DNA of 64,000 bases from assembly GCF_004006015.1 (NCBI RefSeq), contig NZ_CP034766.1:1054001-1118000 (forward strand), given 5' to 3'. Origin of the DNA: Rhodococcus sp. X156. Its GTDB lineage: Bacteria > Actinomycetota > Actinomycetes > Mycobacteriales > Mycobacteriaceae. The notes below the pieces were generated by a model. It saw only the letters and a program-made list of their open reading frames with translations. It searched no databases and was not told where the DNA came from. The translations under genes were made by a program, and so were the position numbers. Positions 63,098 through 64,000 of the stretch are shown here, one piece after another. Within the stretch, counting starts at the first letter, position 1. Every line of letters begins with the position of its first letter.

Positions 63098-64000
63098 ATG
63101 GCAGACACCGAGCACGAGCCCCTCGAGCCCACTGAGCCTTCCGAGTCCACGGAGCCCGTGGTGGAGGTGACGGAGCCCGCACCCACCGAGCCGACCGCAC
63201 CCACCGAGCCCGCCGCGCCGGAAGCCCCGGTGCAGCCCGCCGGGGACCGGGAGCTCGATGTCGTCCTGTTCGGAGCCACCGGCTTCGTCGGCAAGCTCGT
63301 GGCCCGCTACCTGGCCGAGCACGCCCCGGCGGACCTGCGCGTGGGCCTGGCCGGTCGCTCCCTGCAGCGGCTGGAGTCGGCTCGCGCGGGGCTGGGCCCG
63401 GCCGCGCAGAGCTGGCCGCTGGTGGTGGCCGACGCGGCCGACGCCGACGCGGTGGGCCGGGTGGCCCAGGCCGCCCGGGTGGTCGCCACCACGGTGGGGC
63501 CCTACGCCAAGTACGGCCTGCCCCTGGTGCGCGCCTGCGCCGCCGCGGGCACCGACTACGTCGACCTCACCGGCGAGGTGCTCTTCGTCCGCGACAGCAT
63601 GGCCGCCGCCCACGACGTGGCGGCGCGCACCGGTGCCCGCATCGTGCACTCCTGCGGCTTCGACTCCATCCCCTCCGACCTCGGGGTGCTCAGCCTGCAC
63701 GAGCAGGTCCGCGCGGACGGCGCCGGCGAGCTCACCGACACCACGCTGGTGGTGAAGGCGGCCCGCGGCGGGTTCAGCGGCGGCACCATCGACTCGCTGC
63801 GCAACCAGGTGGACGTGGTGCGCACCGACCCGTCCCTGGCCGAGCACGTGGCCGACCCCTACGCGATGAGCCCCGACCGCGCCGCCGAGCCGCAGCTGGG
63901 CGAGGAGGCCGACCAGGCCTTCGTGCGCCGCGACCCCGAGGTGGGCGGCTGGACGGCCCCGTTCGTCATGGCGCAGTACAACACCCGGATCGTGCGGCGC
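63098..64000 (+). CDS. Saccharopine dehydrogenase-like / trans-acting enoyl reductase-type protein, 3' end beyond window
   Basis: The frame is open from ATG 63098 to the end of the window (301 codons) and is incomplete. The first 48 residues are a low-complexity Glu/Pro/Thr tail (EPTEPSESTEP and similar). From residue 49 it reads DVVLFGATGFVGKLVARYL, a Rossmann nucleotide-binding front, and later VATTVGPYAKYGLPLVRACA and YVDLTGEVLFVRD, which match the saccharopine dehydrogenase-like and trans-acting enoyl reductase (Rv2449c/Rv2953) family. The family acts in actinobacterial lipid synthesis in some cases. Confidence 0.85.
   Translation, partial: MADTEHEPLEPTEPSESTEPVVEVTEPAPTEPTAPTEPAAPEAPVQPAGDRELDVVLFGATGFVGKLVARYLAEHAPADLRVGLAGRSLQRLESARAGLGPAAQSWPLVVADAADADAVGRVAQAARVVATTVGPYAKYGLPLVRACAAAGTDYVDLTGEVLFVRDSMAAAHDVAARTGARIVHSCGFDSIPSDLGVLSLHEQVRADGAGELTDTTLVVKAARGGFSGGTIDSLRNQVDVVRTDPSLAEHVADPYAMSPDRAAEPQLGEEADQAFVRRDPEVGGWTAPFVMAQYNTRIVRR

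Overview
This is a very GC-rich stretch (about 70% or more by eye) of an actinobacterial chromosome with dense, GTG/ATG-started genes and short or overlapping junctions. Gene content and order match core blocks of Mycobacterium tuberculosis: the recA/recX–miaB–miaA–dapF–hflX–lexA–nrdR block (Rv2740–Rv2718c) and the qcrCAB–ctaE–trpD–exonuclease block (Rv2190–Rv2196). A source in or near Mycobacteriales/Pseudonocardiales is therefore likely, but I cannot name a genus. I see no rRNA, tRNA, CRISPR array, insertion sequence, prophage or biosynthetic cluster.

Layout. 1–4.2 kb: 5' part of a giant Lhr-type helicase. 4.2–9.0 kb: a flippase-like membrane protein, a FabG-type reductase, a glycosyltransferase, a DUF3046 protein and a Bcr/CflA efflux pump. 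9.0–11.5 kb: recA (with an SOS box) and recX, then a PAP2 phosphatase. 12.2–15.6 kb: a glutamate-type ABC importer (gluABCD). 15.8–22.0 kb: tRNA modification genes miaB and miaA with associated hypothetical genes, a DUF349 protein and a regulator/membrane-protein pair. 22.1–27.8 kb: an operon for malate synthase and three-subunit glycolate oxidase. 27.9–35.8 kb: dapF, hflX, lexA, a ChiZ-like LysM protein, nrdR and nrdJ. 36–52.7 kb: a more variable stretch with a serine hydrolase, a decayed cupin gene, a DJ-1–SRPBCC fusion, a DUF389 protein, an alpha-glucosidase, several small membrane or unknown genes, a frameshifted DUF2255 gene, a CtaG/DUF2243 cluster, two SDR-like proteins, acetoacetyl-CoA synthetase and a methyltransferase. 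52.9–57.2 kb: the cytochrome bc1 and oxidase subunit III operon. 57.3–64 kb: an unknown protein, a pseudo-receiver, trpD, a stand-alone Lrp-type domain, an exonuclease–GIY-YIG fusion, a NYN-domain protein, a Cys-rich small protein and the start of an enoyl-reductase-like protein.

How it works together. The clearest circuit is the SOS response: LexA boxes precede recA, lexA and the ChiZ-like division inhibitor, so damage would induce repair and pause division. The nrdR–nrdJ pair makes deoxyribonucleotides and carries a probable NrdR box pair in its leader. aceB–glcDEF would turn glycolate into glyoxylate and then malate. qcrCAB–ctaE supplies the aerobic terminal branch.

I did not find a convincing new multi-gene system. 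The most unusual items are the DJ-1–SRPBCC fusion, the nrdR leader with NrdR-like and DnaA-like motifs, several short tandem repeats with long hairpins, and two decaying genes.
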